From Tenebrio molitor (taxonomy: Eukaryota; Arthropoda; Insecta; Coleoptera; Tenebrionidae): 64,000 nt of DNA. Made by a program: the position numbers and the translations under genes. The notes below the pieces were generated by a model. The model made no database searches. It had not been told where the DNA came from and saw only the letters and a program-made list of their open reading frames with translations. The stretch covers positions 16,678,001 to 16,742,000 of the forward strand of contig NC_091053.1 of NCBI RefSeq assembly GCF_963966145.1, read 5' to 3'. Shown here in pieces: positions 35,737-47,635 of this stretch (within the stretch, counting starts at the first letter, position 1; each line of letters starts with the position of its first letter).

Positions 35737-37104
35737 CACAGAAATTCGTTGCATAAATAACTATTAGGTAAATGAAATTTTCAAGACTGTGAATTGTACC
35801 TATTTCGGTTTGTTTTATTGACATTATGGACAGCTGGCATACATTACAAATTTAAACATCTTGGTTTTTGTAATCTTTTATTAATGAAATGGTTTTATCT
35901 TTGGAACAGACATGAAAGACACCAAAAGTCACCAGAATGTATTGCCAGCACAAACAGTAATTGTTGCTCACACGGTAATAAAAAACCTTCAAAAAAAATT
36001 GTTGTCAAGTGCTTGCTTTTGTTTCCGTCAACTGCCAAATCATACATGTCAAACGTCATTTATTCAGCAAAAAGTGATGCGACTTTTTCTTTCGCAAAAA
36101 AACAATTGTCTTTAGAACCACCCAATGAGTTTTCCTGATTCTCCTACGTTCACACAGGAAAGCACACCAAATAAAAGGACGACCCGAGTTTGTTTCTGTA
36201 ACCACACATTTTTTTGAACGCTCGTTACATGTATAAATAAAATTATCGGTAAAGATGGAGATATTTGCAATGTGACAACGTCGCATTCCGTTCTGATTTG
36301 ACATGTTTTATTTTGTCCGACGGCGGTAGACTTGGCAGTTGTTACGTGTACAACACATATCGCTTCCCGTCAACTTGTTCAATTTTTTATCCAGTCCTGA
36401 ATATTCAGACAAATTGTAAACAACTTTCCAATTGTCGTTTTCCCTTGAAATTTTTAGACAGAACTACATCTCTTCTAGTTTCGGTGTTACTTAATTCTTC
36501 TTGAGTAATATCGTCTTTCCTCTCATTTTTAACAATTTTAATCCAAATTTACTCCTTCAGCATTCTTTGTCTCCCTTCTTCCACGTCTTGAAGAAAGACT
36601 TCATAGTTTTGTTTTCCTTGCTTATCTCTTTTTATCCTGTTCATTTAAGTTTAACCACTTCTGTTGCCTTTCATTTTACAAAATTGTTTTCTTGAGGACT
36701 GCTTCCTTCTTTTTTAAAACCTGAGCACGTATAGATCCTGTTACTTCTAATCTTTATTGCAACAACTTATACAATATGATCAAAAAAGACTGTTTGAGTT
36801 GGCAATACTGATTTTTACTTTTAAATGGTATAACTGGGGAACTTCCGGTTTTGACGACTTCACAATGACAGTTGACACTTCAAATTGTGTTTTTTTTTTG
36901 TACTGTTGATTTTTATATGTACATACATAACCTACAATTTTGTCGCTGTTGATTTCACGTCAAATATCTGTCAAAAGACGTATCCGGTTCTAATATGCCA
37001 AACAGCTGAGTAACAAAATGCCCTTAATTGTATTGCCAAATCCAACACCAACTGACTTGTTTTCAAAATGTATAAAAAGACTAAACTCGGTTTAAGTTTA
37101 CAAA
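35737..37104. other. AT-rich DNA with a repeat fragment
   Basis: 36787-37060 belongs to the ACTGTTTGAGTTGG repeat family (it shares AAATGGTATAACTGG and CTTCCGGTTTTGACGACTT). The rest is T-rich with chance frames only. Confidence 0.4.
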
Positions 37105-37248
37105 CATGTCAATCAAATGTCAAATTTTTGTCATTATTATTTTGTTGTGGTAAAGGAAAATATGTTTCTCAAATGTCTATTACTTTTATTTTTACATCTT
37201 TTGCCCTTAAATATGATGAATCACAACGCCATTAGCTGATCCCTTCTA

Positions 37249-37592
37249 TCGGGTGTTCATTTACATTTATCCTCAAAGTAGGCATTGAAGAGTTGATTGT
37301 GAACGCACCATTCGTCAGTCTGCACAGTAAAAACACTAACGGCCGTATTCAGCAACGCCAGTTAACGTTAACTGTAGGTTAAAATGCTTCGTTACTTTAG
37401 TTACCTATTGTTGTAAGAATGTTTTCGTATATTTTAACCTACAGTTAAGTTTAACTGGCGTTGGTGAATACGGGCCTTAGAACGCAAAAAGTGAGGTTAG
37501 ATTTTAACAGCTGATCCGTGATCTGCAATCCGTGGTGCGTTCACAATCGACTCTTCAATGACTACTTTGAGGATAAATTGAGGAACACCCGA
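37249..37592. mobile_element. Palindromic TCGGGTG-family MITE, copy 4, with nested insertion
   Basis: TCGGGTGTTCATTTACATTT begins after TA at 37247-37248 and the element ends CACCCGA before TA at 37593-37594. The second unit of the direct-repeat array carries the same flank without an insertion (CTCTATCTTTT near 38326), which confirms the ends and the TA duplication. Its middle is interrupted by the element at 37339-37477. Confidence 0.92.
37339..37477. mobile_element. Nested foldback MITE, 139 bp
   Basis: The ends ACGGCCGTATTCA and the complement of AGGCCCGTATTCA face each other, and AACGCCAGTTAA...TAACTGTAGGTT is mirrored by AACCTACAGTTAAG...AACTGGCGTT. TA flanks both sides (37337-37338, 37478-37479). 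Removing it restores a middle like that of other copies of the host MITE. Confidence 0.9.
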
Positions 37593-38527
37593 TATTTTTA
37601 TTCTTCCTTGAGACTTTCACAGCTATCAAATATCACTGCCAACAGTAAAATTAATTTCAGCAGATCGTGTTGTTAATCGAAGTCTCTTGCTTTTTCAGAT
37701 TCTGTTGTTTTTCTTCTTTACACCTTTTTGTATTTTTCTTTGTCGTCTTGAAATCAGTTAAAATATCATCTGGCGTCAATTTTTTTGCCATTCCGTTCAT
37801 CCACTTAAGATACAATACAAAAATCGCATTTCTTCACTTTACTTCAACAACAGCAGCAGATATCACTTCTTCTGCAATTCTATTGTTGGATTTCAATTCC
37901 GTAACACAACAAAATCCCTTCATTTTAACCTTTACTGCAACTACCAGGCGACCTTTAATGATTGAGACAAATTTAGTGGGTTGGCACTTCCGAATATGTA
38001 ATTGGTACGCCTAGTTATTTGTCAGAGTTGTCTGTTGATTCGCTTTATAGGTTAAGATGCTAGATAAATGATAAAGACAATTTGATTTATTTTGACTTTT
38101 GAACTGTCATATTTGAATTTGACAATCAAGTGTAAGTACCAACATAAAATTGTAAATGTGTTGCCAACCGAACAAAAATAATTTCAATCATTAAAAGTAA
38201 CCTGGTACAATTGACGTTTCAACAACTATTAAAAATAAAATGTCTACAAAATTTTCAATCAGATGTCTTTTTTTATACAAGAAAACATATTCAAAAATTC
38301 ACAACGCTATTATGCTAATCCCCTCTATCTTTTTTTTTTCACACTTTCAGAGCTGTCAAATATAACTGTCAACAGCAAAATTAGTTGTGACAGGTTGCGT
38401 TAATCAAAATCGTCTCTTCTTTCAGATTCTGTTGTTTCTCTTTGTAACTAGATTTGTACTTTACACCTTTTTGCATTTTTCTTAGTCTTCCTTCATTCGA
38501 GTCTCAAATTTTTTGACATTCATTCTA

Positions 38528-38830
38528 TCGCGCGTTCAAATGATATCCTGGGCTGAGTAGGCGTTGGAAAAATTAAACCGTTTAGAACAGTTAAAGTTTG
38601 AATTTCCCGCCGTTTGACACGAATGACATTTGTTTATGTTTAATCGGGCCATAATTGAACAAGTTTGTTTTCAGCAAAGGGTACCCTTGGATATTTGCTT
38701 CGAGAATAGGAATCGTTAAGTTATTCTATTTTTAATGTAAAACATTGCAAAGAAAGAAAAACAGAAAGATTTTTTGGCTCTAAATTTTAGGTTAGCTGTC
38801 AACATACTTCAATTAATCTACGCTTTAAAA
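38528..38830. mobile_element. MITE with TCGCGCGTTCAAAT end, right end not seen
   Basis: After TA at 38526-38527 it reads TCGCGCGTTCAAATGATATC, then CCTGGGCTGAGTAGGCGTTG. The following 270 bases match 61072-61250 with gaps (TTCCCGCCGTTTGACACGAA; TTCGAGAATAGGAATCG; TCAATTAATCTACGCTTTAA). Confidence 0.75.
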
Positions 38831-41445
38831 AAGCACAACTACTTGTATTCTCATTTCTATTCATCATACAAGATAACATTCAAATTCTCTCTTTAACTTC
38901 ATCACATCAACAATTTTTTCTTGGCTTTTAAATCCGTAACGAACACTGCAATCGACAAATTCCGTTTCTGTTCTCGTAATAAAGTACGGTTATGTCTAGA
39001 AAAACGTCAATGGGATGTCAAATCGTTGGTGCTAAGGTTGCCAACTCAAATTCAAATGCCGGGTCCAATGTAGACGGACTTGTAGACGGATTTACCGATT
39101 CCTCTCATTTTTCGTCCCAGATGTTTCATTTTCTTACAAATAAAAGAGTTAAAAATTCACATTCCCGTTTACTACTTGTGTTACTCCAATTGTGGCCTCC
39201 CAAGCTGCTGCCAACTGCAAAGCTGGCTTTTACTTATGTTTTTGACAACTCGTGTCGCTCAGTCTCTTGCTTTTTCAACCTTCACATTTCAATATGGCGC
39301 AGGCACTTCATGTTTTATTTCTTTAACCGAGGCACTGCACACTTTTAAAATGTTTGATAATAAATTGAGGTTAGGTACGTTTACGAAAACGTCAATCAGA
39401 TGTCAAATACTTTGTGCTGCCAACCCAACATTTTTGCGGATGGTTTCTCTCATCTAGATCATTCCATCACATCAGAAGCGAACAAGTTTCCCAAAAATTC
39501 GCAGTCTGCTGATCCCCTCTTCTTCTCTACTCCGCTCTCACAACTTGCGAAGCCGTAAAATGGCATTACTACCACCATCCCAACTTTCGCAAGTTTACAG
39601 CTATACGTAATTTCCTGGTGCGATATCCTACGTCTCATAAATCTCATGCCGCCTTTCGCAATTATCACTGCTCATCAAACATCATTAAAAATAATAATAG
39701 CGGTAATGAGCGTCTAACCTACTCGCGTTTCTGTTGGCAGCACTGTATCGGGTCCCCCCTTTTAAAAATAGCCGCGGCCGCGTCATCAATTGCGAAAAGT
39801 TTTCGTTTTGTGTCCCGAATTAGCAGCGCCTCCGTCTTCTTTGTACGTGTTCACTGTTAATCTAAAATAATGATTCCTCTGTGGACGCAACCGCGACCTT
39901 CCGTACGGTGATGCTCCGTTAAAATTAGTTCGTTGAGGCGTGAGAAATAATTTGTGTAAAAATTGGGCGTTTCGAGGGATCGCCTCGTGCAGGCCGCTGC
40001 AAGTGGAGCATTCTTGGGGGTTGAGTCGTCGCCATGGCGACGCTATCTGGAACTCATCAAATTACACCCTCATCGCGAAGATCCGACGTTATTATAATGG
40101 CCCAGCCCCTACCATACGGAATCCGCTGTTGGGGTGCGAAAACGAACGGAATAATATGAACAAATAAAGGCAATGTAATAACGAGATGTGCTTTTTGAAA
40201 AGCGGAGAGATTTGATGCAGAACATAATAACGCCGGCGGCGGAAAGTTTACACGTTCGGGGATTTCCCGGGAAAACCGCGCGGGGCGCTATTTAAAGATC
40301 AATTCGCGGAGACGCGCTAAAATTAATCCGATAGTTTATCGAACCGTGTTTACTATCGGAACCCCGAAATACATTTTTTTTTGGAGGAACAGATGGAAGC
40401 TCGATCAGTAAGAGGTGTTGCAGCCGACCCAGATCAGATTTTAGACGGGATCGTACGGTCGATTTGTTATTAATTCTAGAGTGTCGACGTGTGCATTATT
40501 TTGCCCGACGTAATTATTATACAAACTAGTTGTTTCCAAGTCCGTCGGAAAGTTTGCGGTCGATCCGCCTCCATGAAAGCTGACCTACATTACTTCGACT
40601 TAATAATGAGATAGTTCATGGCGTACGAGACCATTTATTTGCTCGAGATGGAGTCGCTTCGTTTGAAAAAATTCCCAGAAGGCGAATGTAACCAGCATTC
40701 CAAGAATTGACTCCGGAAGAACCGAACTGATGTGCCGGAACACCTCTGTGCCAACTTTTGATAATGGGACAAACCTGTTTGTGGTAGTTGGCACCAAAAC
40801 CGCCGAGCTGACACCCATCGAAAAGAGCTGGGATTAACACAATCTACAAGTTCGGAATTAGAGCTCGTCGTTTCTGTTTCTTCTTTTCATTAATCATTTC
40901 TCCTTAAAAACACGTTTCTGCTCTTTCGTTTCTTTACATCACCACTGCTTTTCAATAAGTCTGCTTGCCACTCAGTTTTTATTTCATTTGAATGTTTTCA
41001 ATGTACTCCTTTTTTGTGTTTTCAACGAATTGTTCATTTCTTCTAGAACTGCCTCTCATATTTTTTATATTTTACGTTTCTCGCAACTGTCTAATACTAA
41101 ATTGAGATTATGTCGGGGAAAATGACAAACAGATGTGGAACATCTTTTACTCACGTTGCCAACTCAATGGAAATGTTTTCAATAAGTGTGTCAGTCAGCA
41201 GAACAGCAGGACTGAGATCTATTGAAAAGACCCAGAGTTATTTGTCTTCAAAGAGTGGCTTCTGTGAATTCTGTAACTCTCAGTATTGTAACTTCAAACG
41301 CGCTGTTACTTCTGTTCTGTTCTTCTGTCAGAAATACCTACATGCCATTTTTGCTGTTTCCTTCAAATTCCTTCAAATCATGCTCTCCTGCAAACGCGCT
41401 TTCTACACTTTCTTTGCATCTGTATTAGTTTTAATTTTACAAATA
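38831..41445. other. T-rich DNA and a GC-rich island, no firm gene
   Basis: 39.7-40.8 kb is CpG-rich. A minus frame at 40600-40818 (PLSKVGTEVFRHISSVLPES) has a hydrophobic stretch but no known domain, and overlaps another minus frame at 40616-40840. The flanking sequence is pyrimidine-rich on the plus strand. Confidence 0.35.
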
Positions 41446-41608
41446 TCGGGTGTTCATTTAAATTTACATATTCTCAAAGTTGGTGTTGAAGAGTCATCAG
41501 AAAGTGAGGTTAGATTGAAGCAGCTGATTCGTGATCCGTAATCTGTGGTGCGTTCACAATCGATTCTTCAAGGCCTACTTCGGGGCTAAAATTTAAATAA
41601 ACGCGCGA
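41446..41608. mobile_element. Palindromic TCGGGTG-family MITE, copy 5, internal deletion
   Basis: TCGGGTGTTCATTTAAATTT follows TA at 41444-41445. After GTTGAAGAGTC the sequence jumps to AGAAAGTGAGGTTAGATTGA, so part of the left arm is gone. The right arm GTGCGTTCACAATCGATTCT runs to CGCGA and then TA. Confidence 0.87.
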
Positions 41609-43739
41609 TACCTTCATTAATCTACTTTTTCCTAATTTCTTTCCACCGCATAAAAAACTTTGCAACTTTCAATAATTTTGCTTGTTTTAAGCTTCGTCAG
41701 CATTATTTTCTTCTTTTGTTTCTTTTTTGTTAACTTCTTTTCATTTCAGCTTATAACGTCACCTTTGAACAGATCTCCCTCATTCATTTTCACTCAAGTG
41801 TTCACAAAAATTTTGTTCTGTTACTAACTAAATTTTTTTTTTTTTTTTAGTCAGTCAGTCAGTCGGTCATCAATATACATACAGAACTAAATCCCATTGA
41901 GAAGATCTAGGAAGTACTTTAAAAAAAATAATTCAACAAGATGTCTTTCCATGTTGAAACTTTAGGCCTAATTTTTTCAAACTGTTTTACCAATTCTGTA
42001 TCTTCCACTTGGCTCTTTCTTTTTCTTCACTGTTAATCTTTTACCTTGTTAACCCCTAACACACACAAATGTTGTTACATATTTACTACACCTATTGTAA
42101 CAACAACTCGCGTTTTCCACAATTACATTTTGAAATCCAGGTAATTCTAAAGTGATGTTATGTTTAGGAAGTGTCAAACAGATGTCAAATATTTTATGCC
42201 GATATTACGACCCCAACTGACCCTTTTTAATGATTTTAATAATGAATCAACGCAATTACGTGATCAATTGAATCCAGGACATTGGATGCGTAGTTTATCC
42301 ACCTGCTATGAATAGATGAACAAATCATAAATAATAAATTTCACTGGCGCGTTTTACCTTGGAATAATGACAGAACAACAATATTGTACGATATGAGTTA
42401 AAAATAAAATTTTAAATTGTGCCAGAATTAATTCAGAACTCTATTTATAAAATGTGGAAGTTTGTTTTGTTTGTAAATGAGTAATCCGTTATGGATTAGC
42501 ACATTCGCGAAAAATTTAATTCACGTTTTTGGTGGGAATTTTCACTACACATTTCTACCTCCTCTTTCCACATTTCTCTTTCTTTAGCCCTATTGTCAAT
42601 ACACTAACACGTCGGTAGGAACCATCGAGATTTTATTTCCGTTTTCCCTTTGACTATGCAGCACTAAACATTTTTTTTCTATTTTACTCGAAGCCAAAAC
42701 AATCAAGGGAAAAATCCTTGTGTTGGGATCTATTGTCGAGTCAACAATTGCACGAACGAACAGAGAACACGTCGAGACAAAGTACAAAGTTAAACGCGTT
42801 CTATAAATTTCACAGCATTTATCCCACTTGATCCGAATAAGCCCGTTTATAAAACCTTCCATACAAAATTATACACCCACATCATCCTTGTGATGTCTTT
42901 TTTCCATAAATGCGAACAACCAACACAAACAGGCACAGATTTCAGGGTTCGCCGTAGTATCTCGGCAGATTTTTACGATTTCCTACGCAACATCTGTCAA
43001 AAACAAAGAGCGATCCCTGGGAGGATTAATCGACGAATAAAACCGCCACTGAAGCGACTTTCCAGTCTTTACTGGCGCTGAAAAATTCTCCAAAACACAT
43101 TTCCGCAATGTCGTCGTAGGAGGTTGTTTTTGTGGAAAAAATCATATCTGAGGTTTCAACTTGTGCGTTTAATGATATGTTCCGACGATTCCAGGTTTGC
43201 GTCATTTCCGCAAAGCTGGAGTCAATTATCATTACCTTTAATATCAATTGAAAACATTTCTGAATCGCTTTCTCATGAATAAATTTCTCATTATTCCGTT
43301 TTATAATTCTGATTAAGTCGAGTGTTGGCTCGGTATTGACCTCGACTTAAGTGGGTATTGTTTTTTTTTTTTTGACTCGTTCTCAATTCGGTGTCATCAA
43401 TACGACTGGTTCGGGTTATCTCGATAAAATGTATAGAGGATTATTGAACCATCGATGAGTAATAGAAGCGTGTTTACGACCTTCACTTGGTGCATTTACA
43501 GAGTTTTAATAACACAGATTATTCTTCACTAACACAAATCGTGCAGCGTTTCGATAATAAGCGAAATGAGACGCTTCAACTTAACCAGATCTTGCTCCTA
43601 GATATCCCGAAGTACTGTAACTTGCAGAATGCAGAAGAAATAAGAACATCTAGTGATACTAAATTCCTAAAGATGCCAATGCAGGAGACATGAATTAAAT
43701 TTATTGTACATAATTTTAACAATAATGCAAAACATTTTT
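41609..43739. other. T-rich then mixed unique DNA
   Basis: Contains a short (AGTC)n microsatellite at 41849-41864 after a poly-T tract, a diverged word of the direct-repeat array near 42174 and chance frames (minus 42596-42862; plus 43487-43693). No supported gene. Confidence 0.4.
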
Positions 43740-43990
43740 TCTTTCCTTTGTTGTTTTGTGTTGAGTGACAATTTCTTCACTAAGAAGCAATTTTCAAATA
43801 TGCGACTGAACTTTCCTTTTACCATATTGTTGTGTCACAACATAACCATCAGCATAAAGAACCACATCAGCAAGAGGTATACCCAACGGTACATCGTTTA
43901 CATAAACTAGAATAAAATAGGTCTTAAAATTAACCCGTGAGGAATTCCATAATTAATTCCGTCAATTATTACAACTTTCAGATAGATATA
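43740..43990 (-). pseudogene. Non-LTR reverse transcriptase fragment (Jockey-like)
   Basis: Read on the minus strand it gives YGIPHGLILRPILF, matching the GVPQGSxLGPxLF motif of non-LTR reverse transcriptases. Then, after a frameshift, VPLGIPLADVVLYADG corresponds to the YADD catalytic motif with the second Asp lost, and SLNTKQQRK matches the region downstream of it. The same protein family is seen at 63255-63830. The upstream edge meets the mariner-like element at about 43990. Confidence 0.8.
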
Positions 43991-44147
43991 GAGGTGACTT
44001 TGAAAGTTGTGCAGATATTTTAACCAGTGGTAGAACTCAACAGTAGGTAACGATTGATAGTAGATACACACGTTGATATTTTTCGAGAAAAAGACAGTAA
44101 AACTTTTTCGCGAAAAAAGTTTGGGAGCCACTGAATTTTATGAAAAA
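43990..44147 (+). mobile_element. 5' end of a decayed mariner-like element
   Basis: GAGGTGACTTTGAAAGTTGT at 43991 follows a TA. The 19 bases AGTTGTGCAGATATTTTAA at 44005-44023 are identical to 21950-21968 in the composite MITE, and TTTTAACCAGTGG also occurs in the element at 15765. The stretch leads into the transposase remnant at 44148. Confidence 0.65.
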
Positions 44148-44578
44148 ATGGCTTTCACCAACCTGGCGAAAACCGATGTGATTTTGATCTATGGCGAAGC
44201 CCGTGGACGTTCAGAGCTAGCACTAGAAATTTACGGTGAAAGGTTTCCAAAGGATCCTTCCCAATGTACGAACCTTTGTAAACGTTGTGCAGCATCTTCG
44301 CGATTTCGGGCGTTTCGAAATGAATAAGCCCGATCTTAGCCGCCAACGAGAAGATCGCATTTCTAATTCCAGAAGAAATTCTTCACGAAATTGAAAACCA
44401 CCCACGAACAAGTACAAGTCTTGCAAATCACTTGGGAGTTTCTCAGTTTGTAGTTTTACTGCGAGTTCAGAAGACTGCTCAGGAAATTCGTCAAAATAGA
44501 GGCATTCTGTGAATCGAGTTCGGCTTTCTTGAAGCTTGTATTGTAAACGATGGCAGGCACGTGAAGCAACTTCTTTGA
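44148..44578 (+). pseudogene. Mariner-like transposase with the catalytic core deleted
   Basis: The frame begins MAFTNLAKTDVILIYGEARG and LALEIYGERFPKDPSQ, the N-terminal helix-turn-helix (DUF4817 type) common in insect mariner-like transposases. A stop and frame changes follow. ILHEIENHPRTSTSLANH and LGVSQ near 44370-44445 are the second helix-turn-helix. It then jumps to EACIVNDGRHVKQLL and a stop at 44578, the typical C-terminus. The central DDE catalytic region is absent, so the element cannot move itself. A DNA-binding remnant might once have acted as a repressor; the stops make that unlikely now. Confidence 0.85.
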
Positions 44579-45299
44579 TGTTTCATTTTATGCTTTTACT
44601 CATAATTACAGTCTTTTTACTTTGTAAAAGCCTTTGTTGTTTTCTGAATAAGTTGGAGGCACTATTTTATCATTACTTTACAAATTTTATCGAAAATTCA
44701 TGATGCAACTCAAAAAAATTTAACGATAAAAATCAAATATAACCTCAAATAATAGAAAAACTTGACATTTTAGGTTGGTCGTAGGTCAAAACTGCCCGCC
44801 AAATTTGAAAATTTTCAGCGGTTCCCCAACAAACTGATTCCTTTGATTCTTTTGTAAACCATTAACATTTTTATAAGGCAAATTGGCTTATTTTGTATGT
44901 TGGACAAGTATGAAGTAAAAAATTAAATATCATTGGGTTGACAATTGTAGCAAAAAAAATTGCATAGTAATACTTGATAAAAAACATGCTCAATTGTTTT
45001 ACTTAAATGCAAGAATGACGCCAATAATGTCAACTTTTAAGGCTTTCTATAATGTGGCCAACAAAAACAAGTAGGTAACAGATCTTTTTTCTATTGGGTC
45101 ATCCTTCTGAAATCCACATTCAAAATGGGAGAAAATCTCATTCAGCAATTTGGTTCAGTACTTTTTAAATTTTTTTTGACACAATGAACATTACTAGCGT
45201 CAATGATATTAAATTATATTTTTTTAAATTGATACAACTGAATTCGTTTTTAAACATTCTGGAATTGTGCTTTTTATACAGCAGTTAATCGATTTGTTG
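44579..45299. other. AT-rich DNA after the mariner-like remnant
   Basis: No right-hand terminal repeat of the mariner-like element was found, and no frame is supported. Confidence 0.4.
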
Positions 45300-45470
45300 A
45301 AAGTGAAATTAACACAATATTTGTTCTAAGCCATAAATATCTTTACTCTTGGTATTTCTTCGACTATTTATGGCTTCGCGAACTTGAACTTGAAAAACTT
45401 CTGCCAAGTGAAATAGCATTTTTTGGTTCTTGACGTAAGTTTTATCATAATTTTGATTGGGTTTGGATTA
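45300..45470 (-). pseudogene. Non-LTR reverse transcriptase fragment, copy of 62980-63180
   Basis: On the minus strand it reads LAEVFQVQVREAIN and NTKSKDIYGL, matching the stretch ahead of the catalytic core in Jockey-like reverse transcriptases. The copy at 62980-63180 has FGEVSQVQVREAINSSRN. A frameshift lies just before this piece. Confidence 0.7.
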
Positions 45471-45489
45471 CACTTTGACGTGTCCTGGA

Positions 45490-46020
45490 GCATCGATAAA
45501 TAGTTATTTATGCAACAAGTGAGTAAAGTAATATTTTTTTTACGAGAAAGAAAATTTGCCGCACGAGCACAGCGAGTGCGCAAATCCGCCGAGTAAAAAA
45601 AAGATATTTTACTAACGAGTTGCATACAAACATTTTTTGGCGCCCGTAAGTTTAGATAACAATTTTTTCGACACTCAAAATTTGAAAATTTTATCCTGTG
45701 TGAACCCGTGGACCTTTAAAACGCTCGTTTTACTCGCGTTTTAAATTGGCCCAAAAAAATTCCAACTTACATACAAACTCGTTAAAAAAACTACTAATTA
45801 TGAATGAAAAATTTTATAGTTACGTTAAAAAATGACACGCTACGGCACTTTTTTTTACTGCAAAATGCGCGCAAAAATAAACCGCTATGGCACTTTTTTT
45901 AACGCTTCTTGACCGATTCAAAAATCGCATATTTTATGAACTCAAACGAATGAAAAAACTTGCACTTTTTTGACGGACGTTAAAAAAAACTACGTGCCTT
46001 CCACGATTTATCAAACAATA
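45490..46020. repeat. 500-bp hairpin repeat, inverted copy of 62345-62845
   Basis: Landmarks shared with the other copy in opposite orientation are TGCATAAATAACTATTTAT, GCACTCGC/GCGAGTGC beside GCACGAG, GGCGCC(A/C)(G/A)TAAG-like words, the hairpin GTTTTACTCGCGTTTTAAA, and TGACGGACGTTAAAAAAA. Both copies lie next to the same reverse-transcriptase piece. Confidence 0.8.
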
Positions 46021-47515
46021 TAATTAACTAAGAAAAAAGAACTACAATTAATATCAAAATTAAACCATCAGGATTACTGAATGTTCAATTTCCATAAACA
46101 TACAAATGACAGATTCTGATGAAATATTATTAATAAAATACGTAACGTGACTTAAGGTACTTAAACTTATAGATTATCATCAAAAGTAAGAAACTGGGTT
46201 AAAATGTGGCGTTTTTTAATTTATCTACATATTTAAAATAGAGTGTGATCCTGGTGAAACGCGTTTTAAATTTTCTACATACGGAGTAAAAGTAACGGCC
46301 CTAAGTGAGAGTCTTGCGGAACGCCATATGTATTTGTTACTTCAAATGTTAAAACCACTCAATTACCACCACAATTATTTAATTAATTATAAATAATAGC
46401 TACCGGTCTTCTACATCGGAATGTAGGAGAGAAAACGACAAAGTGTTACAAAATTATCTGATTCGATAATAATCATTCTATCGCTGTATTAAGTCCTACA
46501 GCAGTGACTATTATTTTTAAGTACATAGTTGACTTTGGCTCTAGTTTTGCATTTTTGGATGTCTATAAATTAATTCGTTCTTTCTTCAGTGTGAGAAGAA
46601 AATACCACATCACAACATATGAAGCACAACAAGAACTACAATTAATATCAAAATTAAATCACACCATACTAGTGAAATGCTATTAATACAATCAATAAGA
46701 ATCTGGATTGGAATATTGCGTTTCTAACTTTATCTATGTAAAGTAGAATAATAAAGGCCCCAAGTGTGATCCTTGTGGAACGCGGAATATCAGTCGTATA
46801 GAAATTACAACTTTTCTTGCGTAAGAAATGTGATTTTGAACAGCACGACTACATCCCCAAAGCTTAATATAATAATACACTGTTTTTCTTTCGGTTTTCC
46901 TCTTTTGCCAATTGTATTTCACTATTTCTCAAAACTATTTCTTATCTCTATTAAATGTCAAAGTGACGTAAATATGAAATAAAGTTCATTTTTTCTTTAA
47001 AACAATTGTCAAGGTGTTGTCATGTTGGTATGAGCCACTAGTTTGTTATTTGATGGTTATTATTTTACTCACTAAATTTAGCAATGAAAGTATCATTTTC
47101 GTAAGCGATGTTGGAAAAAGGCGCTTGCGCTACTGAATATTTATCGTCTTTATTTCTTGTCCTTCGGTATAAAATTTACTTACACCTGAATCTTTTCTGA
47201 CTTTTGAAAATTTTTGACATAACCTCAAACCTGATCTAGGGAGATTTTACGATGCAGGTGTTCCGAAACGAAAGGTTTTAGGGTGGTACAGCCTTGTCTT
47301 TGAGGGAATTTTGACATTGACAATTGTTTTTAAAAAAATCAAACTATAGTTTTGAGAAATAGTGAAATACAATTGACAAAAGAGGAAAACCAAAAGAAAA
47401 ACACTGTAATAGATTAAAATATGAGGTATTGTTGATCTTTTATACATCGAGCAACAATAAAGGCCCTAAGTGACACTCTTGCGAACCCCGCGTGTATCTG
47501 TAAAAATTATTTTTG
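46021..47515 (-). pseudogene. Repeated short pieces of a non-LTR reverse transcriptase
   Basis: On the minus strand the motif (G/R)VPQxSHLGPLLL occurs near 46283-46330 (TYGVPQDSHLGPLLLL) and 46755-46795 (FRVPQGSHLGPLLF). It is broken near 47455-47505 and as a shorter relic near 46235-46262. AGAACTACAATTAATATCAA at 46039 and 46634 shows that at least one unit was duplicated about 595 bases apart. Segments 46880-46965 and 47311-47405 are inverted copies. None encodes a full protein. Confidence 0.7.
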
Positions 47516-47635
47516 TTCGGTTGGCGATACAGTTACAATTTTATGTTGGTACACTTGATTGTCAAATGCAAATATGACAGTTCAAAAGTCAAAATAAATC
47601 AAATCGTTATTATTTTAACTTACAATCTTTATCTA

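Larger units (their letters stand above)
37105..39545 (+). repeat. Diverged direct-repeat array, units of about 0.4-1.1 kb
   Basis: Blocks recur in the same order: CAATCAGATGTCAAAT-like words near 37115, 38258, 39006 and 39397; ACAACGC(C/T)ATTA followed by a CTGATCCC/CTAATCCC word near 37224 and 38300, with CTGATCCCCTC near 39510; then CACTTTCA(C/G)AGCT(A/G)TCAAATAT near 37614 and 38341, followed by CAGATTCTGTTGTTT at 37697 and 38423. Related words appear again near 41117 and 42174. Similarity is patchy, so this is an old array. Confidence 0.55.
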
